Positions 25,340-34,624 of a stretch of 64,000 nucleotides of DNA are shown piece by piece. The DNA comes from Holophagales bacterium UBA5704 (GTDB lineage Bacteria; Acidobacteriota; Thermoanaerobaculia; Multivoradales; UBA5704). The stretch covers positions 10,695 to 74,694 of the forward strand of contig DIHE01000068.1 in the NCBI GenBank assembly GCA_002420005.1. Direction: 5' to 3'. Below the pieces are notes generated by a model that did no database searches, was not told where the DNA came from, and saw only the letters and a list, made by a program, of their open reading frames with translations. The translations under genes and the position numbers were made by a program. Numbering within the stretch: the stretch's first letter is position 1; each line of letters begins with the position of its first letter.

Positions 25340-28300
25340 TCACTCCAGGCGGACCTCCGCGTCGGCGCCGGCTGTGGTGATCGTCCTCTCCCAGAACCGC
25401 CCGTCCGGCACCGTCGCCCGCAAGAGCCAGGTGCCGGCCGGCACTCCCTCTACGACCGCCTTCCCCCCGTCGACCATCCACAGGTCCTCCAGGGTGCCGT
25501 ACGGGCTCGGCGCCCGGAACGGCGTTCCGTCGGCTCGGGTCAGGGTGAGCACCGCCTTGTGCTCCGCCGCGACCAACGAAGGAAGACGCACGGTCAGCCG
25601 CCCTCCGGGGGACAAGGTCACCGGAACCGGCTTGCCCGGAACCTTCACCCGCACGGCCGCCGGAGCGCTCTCCGGGGCGAGGAGCAGAATCTCCCAGGTG
25701 CCTGGCGCAAGGTTGGGCAGGCGAAAAAGACCGGTGGCGGCGTCCGGCGACCGGACCTCGAAGAGAGCCACCCGGCCGCCGGTATCGAGCACGGCGGCAC
25801 GAACCCATGCAGGCCTCCCGCCTGCGGCGAGGCGGACGTCCAGATCAAGCCCCGCGGCCGGATTCAGGGCGACCCGCAAGTCCTCCAGCCCGGCAGCGAG
25901 AAAGACCTCCACCTCCTGGTCCTGGGGCGCATAGCCGTCCTTCGTCACCGTCATCCGGTAGTGCCCTTCGGTGACCGAGGGCAGGGCGAAGTCCCCCTGC
26001 TCGTCGGTCCCGATGGCGATCAGGAAAGCCACCTCGGTGCCTTCCAGCCGCCTCAGCCCGACGATGGCTCCGTCGAGCGGCTCACCTGTGGCCGCATCGA
26101 TCACCGTGCCTGCCACCCGTGCCGCCGCGATGTCGACAAGGATCTCGCGGTCGGCGTCCAGGCGCAGGTCCTCCGCATGGTTGAGCATCTCTTGACGGCC
26201 GAGGACCTGCAGGCGGTACTTGCCGGGGTGCAGGTCCTCAAGGCGGAAGTCCCCGGCGAAGCCGGTGGTCACCGCGCGGAAGCCGGAGACGTCGAGCCCT
26301 CGCAAGGTCAGTCGGGCACCGGAGAGCGGCTCGCGGCCGAAGAGTACGCTTCCCGTCAGGGTGAGGGCACGGCCGAATTCCAGGTCCACCCGCACCTCTT
26401 CGAGACCGGGCTCGATGAGCACCCTTCTCCGCGCCGAGCGTGTGCCGCCCCGCAATGAGGCGGTCACCTGCCAGTCCCCCGGGGGCAGGTCGAGGACCTC
26501 GTAGGTCCCGTCGGAGCTCACCCTCCCCGGGCGTTCTCCTGAACCGTCATCCCGGGTGGCCCGGACCTCCACCTCGGACAGATCATAGAGATCGAGCCCC
26601 GGCAGGCCGCCGTGGAGGCGCGTGCCGCGGTCGAGGCGGACCTCCAGGCCGCGTAACGGTGATCCGGCCAAGCGGACGGCCTGGGGGGTTTCAACCGTGC
26701 GGTAGCCCACCTTTTCGGTTCGCAGGGTGTAGGAGCCGTCCACCACCCGAGGAAACGAGAAGGCACCGTCGTCGCCGCTCTCCGTGATCTGCTCGCGCGG
26801 CGAGCCTTCAGGATAGAGGGCGAGCGCGGCGCCGGCCACCGGACGGCCCTCGCGGTCGACCACCTGGCCGGCCACTTCGTGGCCTACGGCCAGAATCAAG
26901 TCCAGGTGGTTGAGCCCCGGCTGGATCACCAGGTCCTTGTCGAGCGGGGGAAACTCGCGGTGGAGGAGCCGAGCCGTGCGCGGGCCGGGCACGACGCCGT
27001 CGAGACGATAGGCACCGTCCGCGTCGGAGATGGCGGCGGCGGCGCCACAGACGACCCGGGCATCCTCCACCGGCTCGCCGTCCTCCGTGCGGACACGCCC
27101 CTCGAGGACCGCCCCGCGGTCGAGGACCAGCTCGAGGCCTGCGAGACCCTCGGCAGGGACGGCCAGATCCTTCCGCTCCAACGGCTGGAACCCCTCCGCC
27201 TCGATCAGGAGCCGGCCGCGTCCGGGGGGCACCGGCGGCACTTCGAAACGGCCGTCCGCCGCCGACCGCGCCGAGGACCGTGCTCCTCCGGCGAAGCGGA
27301 TCAGGCCACGTTCCTCCCCGTGGCGTTCCATGGTGAGAGACAGCTCGGCACCGGCCACCGGTACGCCTTCGGCGTCGACGACCCGGCCGGTGACCCGTGC
27401 ACCGCGCTCCAGGACCACCCGCAGCGGCTTCGCATTGGGAGCGGTGATCCCGTCGACCGCGGCCGGGAGAAAGCCCGGAGCGCTCACCCAGAGCTCGACT
27501 CGTTCTCCGCGCCGCAGATTGGAGAGAACGAAACGGCCCTCGGGTCCCGTGGTGGCATCTGGACGGCGCCCGGGAGCCCGGCCTGCTTCGGCCTGGAAAC
27601 GCAAGCCTTGCAAATCCTTGCCGGCGAAGACCGAAGCCTTCTCGATCGGCCTCCCCTCGCCGCCCAGAACCAGGCCCTGGATCTCGACCCCGGGCTCCAG
27701 GATCACCGTCCCCAGGTCGAGCGGCCCGGAGCCCCCCGGGATGGCCAAGGCGCGAACGGTCACAGGAACGAAGCCGGGCCGGGCCACCAGCAGATCGACG
27801 CGCCCGGCAGGAAGGCCGGCCAGGGTGAAGTGGCCGGCCGCATCGGAGGAGGCCTTCCAGAAGTCGATACCCTCCGCGCCCGGGCGTCGCCGCTCCGCCG
27901 CATCTCCTCCCTCGGGAGCCATCTCGCCGGTGGTGGCACGCAAGGTGACCTCGGCGCCCGCGACCGGCTGCTCGGCGCGGTCGAGGACGCGGCCGACGCC
28001 GGTGCGGCCGGGGACGAGCACCAGGCGCAAGTCCCGCCGGCCGGCGCCGGCAGCCGGTTGGGCGAGGGTCACGCGGGCCGGTGCGAAGCCGGGGAGGAGG
28101 GCCCGCACCTCCCAGGTCGTTGCTCCCGCCGGCAGGCCCTGCAGGAGGAAGCGGCCGTCCGGACCACTCACGGCGTGCCGCTCGGGATCACCGGAGCGGC
28201 TGAAGGTGCGCCGGCGCGGAGCGGAACGCAGGACCGCCTGCACCCGGGCTCCAGCCAGAGGCTTGCCGGCGCCATCCACCACGATCCCCGCGGCCGCGGC

Positions 28301-29440
28301 CGCCGGGTCGAGAGCCAGGGAGGGCGCCCGGGCCGAACCACCACGGACCCAGTCGAGGCGGCGCGCCAACGCAAGATGGCCGGCGGCTTCTGCAGAGACC
28401 CGCGGAGTTTCTCCTTCGACGGGCACGATCTTGTACACGCCACGCGCGTCGGTTTGGACAAAGGCACCCGGATCGGCGGAGAGCCAGACCACGGCACCCG
28501 CCAACGGGCTGCGCGTGACCGCGTCCAGGACCTTCCCCTCCAGAACCACCGGGGGCGGCAGGGTGATCCCGAACGGTTTCCCCTCGGACGACGGAGCCGG
28601 TGGAGCGCCGGCCCAGCGGCGGCCGTCGGGAGCCAGAAGGCGGACCCCAGCGCCGGGCGGGAGCGCGACGAGCGCCCGGCCGTCCGCGCCAGTGACCGCG
28701 GCAGGGAGCGGTACGTCGCCGATCCGCACCTGAACCCCCGCGACCGGCCGGCCGTCGCGCTCGCGGACCTCGATCATCCGCGGTACCGCGGCAGGAACGG
28801 GGAGCACGATCGTCCCGTCGTCGAGCCCGGGCCGGCGCAGCAGCTCCAGACCGGCGGAGAAGAAGCGCATCGCCAACCGCTCCCCGGGGGCGCGCGGCAA
28901 CCGGATGGCGCCGTCGGCGCCACTGCGGGCGAACCGGGCCTGTGCAGCCCAGCCCCAGCCGGCGGTCTCTTTCCAGACAGCCGGCGCCTCGCCCGTCGCC
29001 CAGACCCACGCCGCCGCGGCCGGTCGTCCGTCCGGGGTGGTGACCCGCAGGCGGAGCCCTGCATCTTCGGGAAGGACGGCCGGCGGCAGCTCCCTCGACT
29101 CCACCACGACGAGAGGGGTCACCTGGACCGCAACGCGACCCTGGGCCTCCGCGATCACCGTCCACAGACCCGCCTCTGGAGCCTCCAGGCGGAAACGGCC
29201 GTCTGCACCGGTGGTGACGGTTGCCGCGGGCTCGGGAGAGGACCGGCCCTGGAGGACCAGGGCGCCCCAGGCATGGCTGCCCGGATGCGGGGCCAGAGAA
29301 ACCCGCGCTCCGGCCAGCGGAGAGCCACCCGGCCGGACCACGGACCCGGTCACGGAAAGCGGGGCGGCCCACCCCGGAGCGGCGAGCACCATGGCCAGGG
29401 CGAAGGGCATGGTGCCTGAAAGGAGCTGCGGAACGCGCAT
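25340..29440 (-). CDS. very large secreted carboxypeptidase-regulatory repeat protein
   Basis: The 1366-aa protein has a signal peptide (FALAMVLAAPGWAAP) and is otherwise a chain of about a dozen beta-sandwich domains of the carboxypeptidase-regulatory-like (transthyretin-related) type. Each shows the motif G-x-V-x(n)-G-x-P-x2-GA-x-V, then a D-G-x-F/Y turn (TGADGRFRLEAPE, SGPDGRFLLQGLPAG, SSDGTYEVLDLPPGD and others). No peptidase catalytic domain is present, so it is probably a structural, adhesive or envelope-stress protein of the periplasm or surface. It is convergent with the carbamoyltransferase cassette. Confidence 0.8.
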   Translation of the reverse strand: MRVPQLLSGTMPFALAMVLAAPGWAAPLSVTGSVVRPGGSPLAGARVSLAPHPGSHAWGALVLQGRSSPEPAATVTTGADGRFRLEAPEAGLWTVIAEAQGRVAVQVTPLVVVESRELPPAVLPEDAGLRLRVTTPDGRPAAAAWVWATGEAPAVWKETAGWGWAAQARFARSGADGAIRLPRAPGERLAMRFFSAGLELLRRPGLDDGTIVLPVPAAVPRMIEVRERDGRPVAGVQVRIGDVPLPAAVTGADGRALVALPPGAGVRLLAPDGRRWAGAPPAPSSEGKPFGITLPPPVVLEGKVLDAVTRSPLAGAVVWLSADPGAFVQTDARGVYKIVPVEGETPRVSAEAAGHLALARRLDWVRGGSARAPSLALDPAAAAAGIVVDGAGKPLAGARVQAVLRSAPRRRTFSRSGDPERHAVSGPDGRFLLQGLPAGATTWEVRALLPGFAPARVTLAQPAAGAGRRDLRLVLVPGRTGVGRVLDRAEQPVAGAEVTLRATTGEMAPEGGDAAERRRPGAEGIDFWKASSDAAGHFTLAGLPAGRVDLLVARPGFVPVTVRALAIPGGSGPLDLGTVILEPGVEIQGLVLGGEGRPIEKASVFAGKDLQGLRFQAEAGRAPGRRPDATTGPEGRFVLSNLRRGERVELWVSAPGFLPAAVDGITAPNAKPLRVVLERGARVTGRVVDAEGVPVAGAELSLTMERHGEERGLIRFAGGARSSARSAADGRFEVPPVPPGRGRLLIEAEGFQPLERKDLAVPAEGLAGLELVLDRGAVLEGRVRTEDGEPVEDARVVCGAAAAISDADGAYRLDGVVPGPRTARLLHREFPPLDKDLVIQPGLNHLDLILAVGHEVAGQVVDREGRPVAGAALALYPEGSPREQITESGDDGAFSFPRVVDGSYTLRTEKVGYRTVETPQAVRLAGSPLRGLEVRLDRGTRLHGGLPGLDLYDLSEVEVRATRDDGSGERPGRVSSDGTYEVLDLPPGDWQVTASLRGGTRSARRRVLIEPGLEEVRVDLEFGRALTLTGSVLFGREPLSGARLTLRGLDVSGFRAVTTGFAGDFRLEDLHPGKYRLQVLGRQEMLNHAEDLRLDADREILVDIAAARVAGTVIDAATGEPLDGAIVGLRRLEGTEVAFLIAIGTDEQGDFALPSVTEGHYRMTVTKDGYAPQDQEVEVFLAAGLEDLRVALNPAAGLDLDVRLAAGGRPAWVRAAVLDTGGRVALFEVRSPDAATGLFRLPNLAPGTWEILLLAPESAPAAVRVKVPGKPVPVTLSPGGRLTVRLPSLVAAEHKAVLTLTRADGTPFRAPSPYGTLEDLWMVDGGKAVVEGVPAGTWLLRATVPDGRFWERTITTAGADAEVRLE

Positions 29441-29593
29441 GGATTGGAAGAAGGACGACAGCTCAGCCTACCATGGGTGCCGAATGACTCGACCTGATTC
29501 TGAGCGGAGGACGAAAGGTCCCGCGTGCTTCCGCCATGTTACAGTCAGGATCACCCGGTTCGCGATCTTCACGCTTGAATGAAAGGGAAAACG

Positions 29594-30094
29594 ATGAAAA
29601 CTGGTTCTGGATTGCTCTCAGCACTCCTTCTGCTCACGGTTCTTGCTTTCGCCGCTCCGGCCACAGCCCAGACCTGCAACGGACTGCCTGCCACGATCGT
29701 CGGCACGGTGAACGGAGACACCATCTACGGAACCGCTGGCGACGACGTCATTGTCGGTCTGGGAGGAAACGACAAGCTCCTGGGCGCGGTGGGAAACGAC
29801 GAGATCTGTGGAGGGGGGCAGACAGACGTCCTGTACGGCAACGAGGGCAACGACCATCTCATGGGATACGGAGGGGACGATTACTTGTACGGAGGAAGTG
29901 GAAACGACCTCCTTGCAGGGCATGACTATCCAGACCAGCTGTTTGGCCATGAGGGAAATGACGAGATCTACGGTGGAACCGGCAGCGATTTTCTCGACGG
30001 TGGGGAAGGCACCGACATCCTCAATGGCCGCGAAGGGGCGGACTCTTGCCAGTACGGCGAGACGTATTTGAGTTGTGAGACCATCTTTGGCTAG
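29594..30094 (+). CDS. secreted RTX (hemolysin-type) calcium-binding repeat protein
   Basis: The 166-aa product has a Sec-type signal peptide (LLSALLLLTVLAFAAPATAQ) and then about ten GGxGxDxUx nonapeptide repeats (IYGTAGDDVIVGLGGNDKLL, VLYGNEGNDHLMGYGGDDYL), which fold into a calcium-filled parallel beta-roll. Two Cys pairs lie at the ends. It is unusually short and has an N-terminal signal peptide, whereas most RTX proteins leave by type I secretion without one. AAAGGGAAA precedes the ATG; an in-frame ATG five codons earlier is less likely. Confidence 0.8.
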   Translation: MKTGSGLLSALLLLTVLAFAAPATAQTCNGLPATIVGTVNGDTIYGTAGDDVIVGLGGNDKLLGAVGNDEICGGGQTDVLYGNEGNDHLMGYGGDDYLYGGSGNDLLAGHDYPDQLFGHEGNDEIYGGTGSDFLDGGEGTDILNGREGADSCQYGETYLSCETIFG

Positions 30095-30192
30095 CGGCGC
30101 GGGCTGGTGAGGACTGCTTGAGCAGGCGGAGGTTGCCTTCGTCCCCCCCGCTCGGCGAGAATCGGGAAGCCCCGGGTCGCGGGGTGCTCACC

Positions 30193-31395
30193 ATGCCTCC
30201 CTCCCGCCGCTCCCGCTGGATCGCTCTGCTTGTCTCGACCGCGGTCTCTCTGCTGATCGCCGAGGCGGGCCTGCGGATCGCAGGCGTCTCCAACCCCAAC
30301 TTCTATGGGCCGGACCCGGTGCGCGGCTGGGCGTTGCGGCCGGAGGCGCATGGACGGTGGACCAAGGAGGGCGATGCGGAGGTCCGCATCAACCGCGACG
30401 GCCTGCGCGACGACGAGCACCCCGTGGCCAGGCCGGCCGGCGAGGTGCGCATCGCCGTCCTGGGCGACTCGTGCGTCGAGGCGCTCCAGGTGCCGGCCGA
30501 GGCGACGTTCTCCGCGATCCTGGAGCAGGAGCTGGCGCGCTGCCCGGCGGTCGGCGGGCGGCGGGTCGAGGTGCTCAACTTCGGCGTCTCGGGGTATGGC
30601 ACGGCCCAGGAGCTGCTCACGCTGCAACACCAGGTCTGGAAGTACGACCCCGGCCTGGTCCTCCTCGCCTTCTACAGCGGCAACGACGTGCGCAACAACT
30701 GGCGCCCGTTGGAGCTGGACCCGATGCGTCCTTATCTGATGCCGCAGCCGGACGGCTCGCTGACCGTCGACGACTCGTTCCTGCAGACCGAAGGGTACCG
30801 GTTCCGCCAGACCGGGGTGGCGCGGCTGCTGTATGGAGCCTTCGACCACTCGCGCCTCCTCCAGCTCGCCAAGCAGGCGAAGACGGCGGCGGACGGTCTC
30901 GTGGGCGCCTGGCGGGCGAGCCGGGTGACGTCGCGGCCGGCCGGTCCCGAGCTCGGGCTCGACGATGCCGTCTACGCGCCGCCGGCCGATCCGGAATGGA
31001 CCGGCGCCTGGAACGCCACCGAGGCGATCCTGCGCGCCGCGCGCGACGAAGCGGCGGCGCACCGGACTCCCTTCGCGGTCGTTTCGCTGACCACCGGCAT
31101 GCAGGTCCACCCCGATCCGGCGGTGCGACAGAGATTCATGAAGCAGCTCGGCATCGAGACCCTCTCCTATCCGGACGACCGGCTCACCGCGTTCGGAGCG
31201 CGGGAAGGGATCCCCGTCCTCGCCCTGGCTCCCGCCCTGGCCCGGCTCGCCGAGAGGGAGAAGGTCTATCTGCACGGCTTCCCAAACACCGCTCCGGGGG
31301 AGGGACACTGGAACCGGCAGGGGCACGCCGCCGCCGCCCGCACGATGGCTGGATGGGTCTGTGGGCGGCTTGCCAGCGGCCGGACCCCGTCGTGA
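30193..31395 (+). CDS. membrane-anchored SGNH hydrolase-like protein
   Basis: The 400-aa protein has an N-terminal membrane segment (WIALLVSTAVSLLIAEAGL) and then an SGNH/GDSL fold: block I VLGDSCVEALQ (about residues 92-102), block II FGVSGYGT (about 135), block III YSGNDVRNN (about 163) and the C-terminal EGHWNRQGH with the candidate catalytic His. The usual DxxH/DGH Asp appears to be Glu here. Such proteins deacetylate or esterify extracytoplasmic glycans. The start at 30193 is chosen because the membrane segment follows at once; the frame is open 25 codons further. Confidence 0.75.
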   Translation: MPPSRRSRWIALLVSTAVSLLIAEAGLRIAGVSNPNFYGPDPVRGWALRPEAHGRWTKEGDAEVRINRDGLRDDEHPVARPAGEVRIAVLGDSCVEALQVPAEATFSAILEQELARCPAVGGRRVEVLNFGVSGYGTAQELLTLQHQVWKYDPGLVLLAFYSGNDVRNNWRPLELDPMRPYLMPQPDGSLTVDDSFLQTEGYRFRQTGVARLLYGAFDHSRLLQLAKQAKTAADGLVGAWRASRVTSRPAGPELGLDDAVYAPPADPEWTGAWNATEAILRAARDEAAAHRTPFAVVSLTTGMQVHPDPAVRQRFMKQLGIETLSYPDDRLTAFGAREGIPVLALAPALARLAEREKVYLHGFPNTAPGEGHWNRQGHAAAARTMAGWVCGRLASGRTPS

Positions 31396-31401
31396 TGTAT
31401 C

Positions 31402-31893
31402 ATGCGAGATCGAACGATGCGCCGCTTCAAACCCGCCCACGGAATCGCCCTGGTCCTCCTCTTCGTCGGGGTGGTGCTGGTCGCCGAGCTTGCCTTCGAA
31501 GGGAAGCTCGGCGGTGCCCAGAGTGGACGGGTGTCTCCCGGCCGCGACGGGCTGGTCCGGATCTCCCTCGAGGGGCTGGAACCACTGCAAGTCCGCTTCT
31601 TCCAGTTCTTGAACGCCGGCAACCAGGAGGTCCGCTTCCTGGTCGGCCGCGACGCCGCAGGGGACGTGGCGGTCGCCTTCGATGCGAACGAGGTCTGTGC
31701 GAAGTCCAAACGGGGGTACCGGGCGGAAGGGGAATGGCTGGTGTGCAACAAGTGCGACAAGTCGTTCCGGCTGGCCGAGGTCAATGCCGGAGGCGGCGGA
31801 TGCAAACCCGTTCCGCTGCAGCACCGCGTGGACGGAAACGAGCTGATCATCGCCGAGAGCGACATCTTGCAGGGCTGGAGGCTGTTCCGCTGA
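31402..31893 (+). CDS. DUF2318-like membrane-anchored protein
   Basis: This 163-aa protein has one N-terminal transmembrane helix (ALVLLFVGVVLVAELAF). Its extracytoplasmic part carries the DUF2318 signature: DANEVCAKSKRGYRAEG, then WLVCNKCDKSFRLAEVN and GGGCKPVPL, whose cysteines probably bind a metal. DUF2318 domains occur with iron-transport permeases and in small anchored proteins; here no permease is adjacent. A second ATG five codons in (31417) is an equal start candidate because no clear ribosome site marks either. Confidence 0.7.
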   Translation: MRDRTMRRFKPAHGIALVLLFVGVVLVAELAFEGKLGGAQSGRVSPGRDGLVRISLEGLEPLQVRFFQFLNAGNQEVRFLVGRDAAGDVAVAFDANEVCAKSKRGYRAEGEWLVCNKCDKSFRLAEVNAGGGGCKPVPLQHRVDGNELIIAESDILQGWRLFR

Positions 31894-31903
31894 GCGCACG
31901 CCG

Positions 31904-31928
31904 TTCCACGGAGCCAACTCGCGTGGAA
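31904..31928. promoter_or_regulatory. TTCCACG/CGTGGAA inverted repeat upstream of the roadblock gene
   Basis: A 7-bp perfect dyad (TTCCACG at 31904-31910, CGTGGAA at 31922-31928) lies just upstream of the -35 hexamer of the roadblock-gene promoter. It has no T-tract and so is more like an operator than a terminator. The binding protein is unknown. Confidence 0.35.
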
Positions 31929-31936
31929 TCAGTGCT

Positions 31937-31966
31937 TTGACGGCCCCGCCTGCAATGGTGTATCTT
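31937..31966 (+). promoter_or_regulatory. sigma-70-type promoter of the roadblock-MglA genes
   Basis: TTGACG (31937-31942) and TATCTT (31961-31966) are separated by 18 bp, giving a start near 31973 and a leader of about 17 nt before the roadblock ATG at 31990. Confidence 0.65.
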
Positions 31967-31989
31967 CGCGCGGTTCGGAAAGGGTAGCC

Positions 31990-32481
31990 ATGTCATCCGA
32001 CTTCGTGATGTACGAAGAGGAATTCAAGCATCTGGAAGAGGCTCTGCGCCGCCTGCGGCAGGAGGCCAACGCCAAAGCTGTCTTCCTGATCGACAAGAAC
32101 GGGCAGCAGATCGCCTCCGCCGGAGAGATCGAGCAGTTCGACACGACCTCCCTCGCGTCTCTCACCGCGGGCAACGTCGCTGCGACCGACGGTCTCGCCA
32201 AGCTGATCGGCGAACGCGAGTTCTCCGTTCTCTTCCACGAGGGCCAGCAGGACCACATTCACATCTCCATCGTGGCCAAACGGGCCATCCTGGTGGTCAT
32301 CTTCGACGACCGCTCGTCCCTGGGCCTCGTCCGTCTGCGCGTCAAGCGCGCCAGCGTCGACCTGGAGAAGATCTTCGAAACCATGGCCCAGAAGAGCGAC
32401 AAGGGGACCGGCCCCGGTGGACCTTCAAGCCCCTTCTCCGAGATCACCGACGACGACATCGACGCTCTCTTCGGGGAATGA
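31990..32481 (+). CDS. roadblock/LC7 domain protein (MglB-like)
   Basis: This 163-aa protein has a roadblock/LC7 fold: FKHLEEALRRLRQEANAKAV, FLIDKNGQQIASAG, FDTTSLASLTAGNVAATDGL and IHISIVAKRAILVVIFDD. In MglB, this fold forms homodimers that act as the GTPase-activating partner of MglA and set cell polarity. The Asp/Glu-rich C-terminal tail (EITDDDIDALFGE) is an addition to the core fold. It is followed 40 nt later by the MglA-type GTPase, supporting a cognate pair. Confidence 0.85.
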   Translation: MSSDFVMYEEEFKHLEEALRRLRQEANAKAVFLIDKNGQQIASAGEIEQFDTTSLASLTAGNVAATDGLAKLIGEREFSVLFHEGQQDHIHISIVAKRAILVVIFDDRSSLGLVRLRVKRASVDLEKIFETMAQKSDKGTGPGGPSSPFSEITDDDIDALFGE

Positions 32482-32521
32482 CGAGAGCCCCTCGGCGATC
32501 GGTTGAAGGAGCGAGGCACAG

Positions 32522-33106
32522 ATGACTTTCATCAACTACGCCAGCAAGGAGATCAACTGCAAGATCGTCTACTACGGCCCCGGCCTGTGCGGGAAGACGA
32601 CGAACTTGCAGTACATCTATAACAAGACCGCCCCGGAGTCGAAGGGGAAGATGATCTCCCTCGCCACCGAGGCGGATCGCACCCTGTTTTTCGACTTCCT
32701 GCCGCTCGACCTGGGGAGCATCCGTGGCTTCACCACGCGCTTCCATCTCTACACCGTCCCCGGCCAGGTGTTCTATGACGCCAGCCGCAAGCTGATCCTC
32801 AAGGGCGTCGACGGCGTGATCTTCGTCGCCGACAGCCAGGAGCAGCGGATGGAGGCGAACATCGAGTCGATCCGCAACCTGGAAGCCAACCTGAAGGAAC
32901 ACGGGTTCGACCTGTCGTCGATCCCGTACGCCTTGCAGTTCAACAAGAGGGACCTGCCCGGCGTCGTCCCCGCGGAAGAGATGTACAGGATCCTCAACTA
33001 CAAGCGGGAGCCCACGTTCGAGGCGGTCGCCACCACCGGCGTCGGGGTTTTCGACACCTTGAAATCGGTGGCGAAACAGATTCTGATAGAGCTCAAGAAG
33101 CGCTGA
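32522..33106 (+). CDS. mglA: MglA-family small GTPase
   Basis: The 194-aa GTPase has a P-loop GPGLCGKTTN (residues about 19-28), TVPGQ as switch II/G3 (about 78-82) and NKRDLPG as G4 (about 142-148). This is the prokaryotic MglA group, with its GPGLCGKTTNLQ signature. Together with the roadblock protein upstream it forms the pair that controls polarity or motility in Myxococcus and Thermus; no motility genes are next to it here. GGAG lies about 12 nt before the ATG. Confidence 0.9.
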   Translation: MTFINYASKEINCKIVYYGPGLCGKTTNLQYIYNKTAPESKGKMISLATEADRTLFFDFLPLDLGSIRGFTTRFHLYTVPGQVFYDASRKLILKGVDGVIFVADSQEQRMEANIESIRNLEANLKEHGFDLSSIPYALQFNKRDLPGVVPAEEMYRILNYKREPTFEAVATTGVGVFDTLKSVAKQILIELKKR

Positions 33107-33116
33107 AGAGGGGAGC

Positions 33117-33611
33117 ATGCCCAAAGCCGTCACGCCGACCGTCGATCCGGTGCTCGCAACGTTCCACAAGGCTCTCGAGGCTTTGCACGGCCGGTCCTGG
33201 ACGGCCGCCGCGCAGCTCTTCGAGAGCGTCATTCAGGAGAGCGACGTTCCCGAGCTGAAGGAACGCGCCCGCCAGTACCTGTCGGCCTGCCGCCTGCAAG
33301 AGGCGAAGGCCCGGGGTGAGGCGCCGGCGCCGGACGCCGATCCCTACTTGCGGGCTGTTTTTGAGAAGAACAGGGGTAACTTTGCCGCCGCCCTGGACCT
33401 GGTCAAGACGAATGGTGGCGAGAAGGATGAGCGCTTCGCGTTTCTCGCCGCCTCGATCCATGCCGCCGAAGGGCGCAAGGACGAGGCGGCCAAAGCCCTG
33501 ACGCTCGCTGTCGAGCTGAATGCCAAGAATCGCGTCCATGCGTTCCATGACCCCGATTTCGCCGAGCTCCGCCGGGACTCCGAGTATCGCCAGATCTTCG
33601 GCCTCTCCTGA
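33117..33611 (+). CDS. TPR-like helical repeat protein
   Basis: This 164-aa protein, 10 nt after mglA and with AGAGGGGAGC before its ATG, has TPR-like helical pairs (FHKALEALHGRSWTAAAQLF; LAASIHAAEGRKDEAAKALT). Its C-terminal stretch AFHDPDFAELRRDSEYRQIF is the motif found at the end of TPR proteins where a last helix packs against the repeats. Its spacing suggests cotranscription with roadblock-mglA; it may be an adaptor. The function is not assigned. Confidence 0.7.
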   Translation: MPKAVTPTVDPVLATFHKALEALHGRSWTAAAQLFESVIQESDVPELKERARQYLSACRLQEAKARGEAPAPDADPYLRAVFEKNRGNFAAALDLVKTNGGEKDERFAFLAASIHAAEGRKDEAAKALTLAVELNAKNRVHAFHDPDFAELRRDSEYRQIFGLS

Positions 33612-34602
33612 GAGCCCCTCTGCCGGAGCGGGAAGCTCCCTGGTCGCCCTCGGGGGCGGCACCGGCCTCTCTGCCCTCCTGCGCGGTCTCAAGCACTACG
33701 TCGGCTCCGGCCTGCGCCAGCTCACCGGCGTGGTCACCGTCACCGACGACGGCGGCTCCTCCGGGCGGCTGCGGCGCGAGTTGGGCGTCCTGCCCCCCGG
33801 CGACATCCGGAGCTGTATCGCCGCGCTCGCCGACGACGAAGATCTGCTGACCCGGCTCTTCCAGTACCGCTTCCCCGGGGGAGGAGCGCTGGACGGCCAT
33901 TCGTTCGGCAACCTCTTCCTCTCCGCGCTGACCGGCATCACCGGCGACTTTCATCAGGCCATCCTCACCGCCGAGGACGTGCTGCGCGTGCGCGGCAAGA
34001 TTTACCCGGCGACTCTCCAGGACGTCGTCCTGCGCGGGCGTGGCGTCTCCGGCCGGGTCTATGAAGGCGAGTCGGCCGTGGGGCTCTCCAACGAAAGGCT
34101 CGACCGGCTCGATCTCGATCCGCCGGCTCCGCCCGCCTTCCCGGCGGCCATGGAGGCCATCGCCGCCGCCGACCTCATCCTGCTCGGCCCCGGCTCGCTG
34201 TACACCTCGATCCTGCCCAACCTGCTGATCCCCGGCATCCGCCAGGCGCTGCGCCAGGCGCGCGCCCGCAAGGTGCTGCTGCTCAACCTGATGACCCAGC
34301 CGGGCGAGACCGACGGCATGATGGGCGCCGACCATCTGCAGGCCATCGAACAACACGCCGGCAAAGGGCTGGTCGACGGGGTGCTCGCGAGCTCCTCGCC
34401 GATCGCGGAGCCTCTCCTGCGCCACTATGCCGAAGCCGGCTCCGAGCCGGTCCAGGTGCAGCGCGAGGCGCTGGAGGCGCGAGGTCTCCATGTGGTGACC
34501 GCGGACCTCCTCGCCTCCGGGGACCTGATCCGCCACGACCCGGCCCAGCTCGCGCGCGCCGTGCTCGACCTCGCAGCGCGGGCCCGGCCCGCTGCGGCCT
34601 AG
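33547..34602 (+). CDS. yvcK: YvcK/GlmR-type CofD-like regulator
   Basis: The product of about 350 aa has LVALGGGTGLSALLRGLK, VVTVTDDGGSSGRLRRELG, PPGDIRSCIAALAD and LGPGSLYTSILPNLL, which together define the YvcK (GlmR, UPF0052) family of UDP-sugar-binding regulators needed for gluconeogenic growth and, in Bacillus, for stimulating GlmS. The start is uncertain: ATG 33547 overlaps the upstream gene by 65 nt, and a CTG at 33640, directly before the first conserved strand, is an alternative because other YvcK proteins begin only a few residues before GGGTG. It is followed by glmU and glmS. Confidence 0.88.
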   Translation: MTPISPSSAGTPSIARSSASPESPSAGAGSSLVALGGGTGLSALLRGLKHYVGSGLRQLTGVVTVTDDGGSSGRLRRELGVLPPGDIRSCIAALADDEDLLTRLFQYRFPGGGALDGHSFGNLFLSALTGITGDFHQAILTAEDVLRVRGKIYPATLQDVVLRGRGVSGRVYEGESAVGLSNERLDRLDLDPPAPPAFPAAMEAIAAADLILLGPGSLYTSILPNLLIPGIRQALRQARARKVLLLNLMTQPGETDGMMGADHLQAIEQHAGKGLVDGVLASSSPIAEPLLRHYAEAGSEPVQVQREALEARGLHVVTADLLASGDLIRHDPAQLARAVLDLAARARPAAA

Positions 34603-34624
34603 ACCCCCTCGAGGATTCCATGCC

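Noticed and set aside
26879..29419. An 846-codon plus-strand frame opposite the carboxypeptidase-regulatory protein
   Set aside because: It is antisense to a well-supported signal-peptide protein with regular repeats, and it shows no domain of its own.
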